NCBI GenBank assembly: GCA_964386535.1
Contig: CAYLRY010000002.1
Location: 1 to 64,000, forward strand
Length of the DNA stretch: 64,000 nucleotides
Origin: CAYLRY01 sp964386535
Lineage (GTDB): Bacteria; Chloroflexota; Dehalococcoidia; Dehalococcoidales; UBA3254
Direction of reading: 5' to 3'
Below the pieces are notes generated by a model. That model was not told where the DNA came from, searched no databases, and saw nothing but the letters and a program-made list of their open reading frames with translations. Position 1 is the first letter of the stretch. Each line of letters opens with the position of its first letter. Of this stretch, positions 62,685 to 64,000 are shown piece by piece. The position numbers and the translations under genes are program-made.

Positions 62685-64000
62685 ATGAAAAAACTAATAA
62701 TTCCGCTGGCGTTTTTATTGATCTGTACTTTTATTGTATCTGGTTGCGGCACCACCGACACAACTTCCTCTGCTCCTGCTGTGACGCAATCTGTGAATAC
62801 TGTTACTGTGACAACCACCTCTGGGATTGGTACCTCTCCTGTTACTACCATAGCTGCTGCACCGGTATCCACCACGTCCGCAAAAATAACTTCAGGGACA
62901 GCTACTTCTACTACGGGGGAACAAAAATATGGCGGGACCCTGCGGTTTATTTTACCCAGCGCGCCCGGGACACCCATTGGCTGGATGCCTGAAACTGCTG
63001 GCGGTTCTGTGACCACCATGCAGGTGGTCATGGAATATCCCCTTCAAGAGGATCTCAATGGCGATATCAGACCATGGCTAGCGTCTTCCTATGATGTCAA
63101 TTCTGACCCTAAAAATCCCTCCATTACTTTAAACATCAGGAAAGGGGTAAAATTTCATGACGGGTCTGACCTGAATGCACAAGCCGTTAAATGGAACTTT
63201 GAAAAAGTAAAAGAAAGCGCTTTAAACGCCAGTACTACCCGCTATTGGAAATCCTTTGAGCTTCTGGATGACTATACTATTAGAATTAATCTCACTGAAT
63301 GGCAAAACCGGCAGCTCAGGTCTTTCGGTAATCCTTCCTGTATTCTTTGTTCTCCGGCAGCTTATGAGAAAAATGGATTGGAGTGGATTCGCTGGAATAT
63401 GGTAGGCACCGGAGCTTTTATTCAGACTGAATTTCAAAAAGATGTTACTTTAAAAACCACAAAAAATAAAAACTACTGGGTCCCCGGTAAGCCTTATCTG
63501 GATGGTTTCCAGTTATTATATGTTGTAGATGAATTAACCCGGATAGCCTTATTTAAATCTGGAGGGGCTGAAATTGTAGACCTTTCTGGGAATGCCAGGG
63601 TAGCCACTGAGCTAAAAGCCGCTGGTTATCAGATTCTAACCAGACCTTCAGGAACCAACATGTTAATCGGAGACAGCATCAATGCTGACTCTCCTTGGTC
63701 TAATATAAAAGTAAGGTTGGCTGCCGAATACGCTATTGATAAGGAATCTATTGTAAAAACCTTTGGTTACGGCATGCAACAGGCCGCCTATCAGATGCCG
63801 AGCCCTGATTCTAAAGCTTATATTAACACTATTCCTGCCCGTAAATATGATGCGGCAAAAGCAAAGCAATTATTGAGTGAAGCCGGTTATCCCAATGGCT
63901 TCAAGACCAAGATTATAGCTCCCACCACGGCAAACAGAGATATCATTGTGGCTTTACAATCTTACCTTGGAAAGGTGAGTATCCAGGCAGATCTGGACTT
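62685..64000 (+). CDS. extracellular solute-binding lipoprotein, SBP_bac_5 family (third of three, partial)
   Basis: 438 codons, cut by the window edge; about 115 more are expected. Signal peptide with lipobox VSGC (Cys21), a Thr/Ser/Ala linker to about residue 80, then the SBP fold (GVKFHDGSDLNAQAVKWNFE; VGTGAFIQTEFQKD; YAIDKESIVKTFGYG). It shares with the copy at 18674 the opening TPIGWMPET and the region VVDELTR. ATG with AAGGAG. It follows the fatty-acid operon but after a terminator and with its own promoter, so it is separately regulated. Transporter genes may lie downstream of the window. Confidence 0.92.
   Translation, partial: MKKLIIPLAFLLICTFIVSGCGTTDTTSSAPAVTQSVNTVTVTTTSGIGTSPVTTIAAAPVSTTSAKITSGTATSTTGEQKYGGTLRFILPSAPGTPIGWMPETAGGSVTTMQVVMEYPLQEDLNGDIRPWLASSYDVNSDPKNPSITLNIRKGVKFHDGSDLNAQAVKWNFEKVKESALNASTTRYWKSFELLDDYTIRINLTEWQNRQLRSFGNPSCILCSPAAYEKNGLEWIRWNMVGTGAFIQTEFQKDVTLKTTKNKNYWVPGKPYLDGFQLLYVVDELTRIALFKSGGAEIVDLSGNARVATELKAAGYQILTRPSGTNMLIGDSINADSPWSNIKVRLAAEYAIDKESIVKTFGYGMQQAAYQMPSPDSKAYINTIPARKYDAAKAKQLLSEAGYPNGFKTKIIAPTTANRDIIVALQSYLGKVSIQADLD

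Overview
The window looks like a chromosomal stretch from an anaerobic Chloroflexota bacterium, most plausibly class Dehalococcoidia. I infer this from gene content and style, not from a marker gene: secreted and membrane proteins with long Thr/Ala/Pro linkers, orphan oligopeptide-type binding lipoproteins, a cytoplasmic-looking molybdopterin oxidoreductase with an NrfD anchor, FixC/FixX, many acyl-CoA enzymes, and two ECF sigma modules. No rRNA, tRNA, CRISPR array or intact mobile element was seen.

Layout. 0-5.9 kb: a decayed ABC-F end, an operon of a PHP phosphoesterase and an ADP-forming acyl-CoA synthetase alpha-type protein, a frameshifted MFS remnant, a 59-residue zinc ribbon, a HEPN/MNT pair, a DUF3795 protein and a four-repeat Ig-like lipoprotein. 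6.2-8.7 kb: an orphan NrfD-like protein and a GntR regulator fused to a periplasmic-binding-like domain. 8.9-12.8 kb: ECF sigma factor, membrane partner and VWA lipoprotein. 13.2-21.9 kb: a catabolic neighbourhood (SDR, zinc alcohol dehydrogenase, IclR regulator, two solute-binding lipoproteins, MmgE/PrpD). 22.2-27.2 kb: a small unknown protein, carB and an MFS transporter. 27.2-28.1 kb: a graveyard with an IS1634-type transposase remnant and a PtsI C-terminal remnant. 28.2-30.8 kb: minus-strand operon of a D-2-hydroxyacid dehydrogenase and an FAD oxidoreductase.

31.0-41.0 kb is the most interesting part. It holds a ferredoxin subunit, an NrfD anchor, a molybdopterin catalytic subunit, FixC, FixX, a UbiA prenyltransferase, a UbiE-like methyltransferase and two paralogous radical SAM proteins with a CX8CX2C cluster motif. 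It is preceded by four CRP/FNR-like palindromes at exact 17-bp spacing. I propose that the later genes make a prenylated, methylated redox cofactor or quinone-like lipid serving the oxidoreductase; this is inference.

41.1-49.6 kb: PlsY-like and HPP-family membrane proteins, a TrkH/TrkA potassium system, and a TetR regulator next to a single-chain, two-half ABC exporter. 49.9-64 kb: a CaiB-type CoA transferase, an SDR, a secreted four-repeat protein, a second ECF sigma/FecR-type module, a fatty acid-type operon (acyl-CoA synthetase, thiolase, DUF35 protein, hydroxyacyl-CoA dehydrogenase/enoyl-CoA hydratase fusion), and a third binding lipoprotein that runs off the window.

A 102-bp palindromic repeat is present in inverted orientation at 12.85 and 53.82 kb, beside the two ECF modules. 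It brackets 41 kb that could invert.
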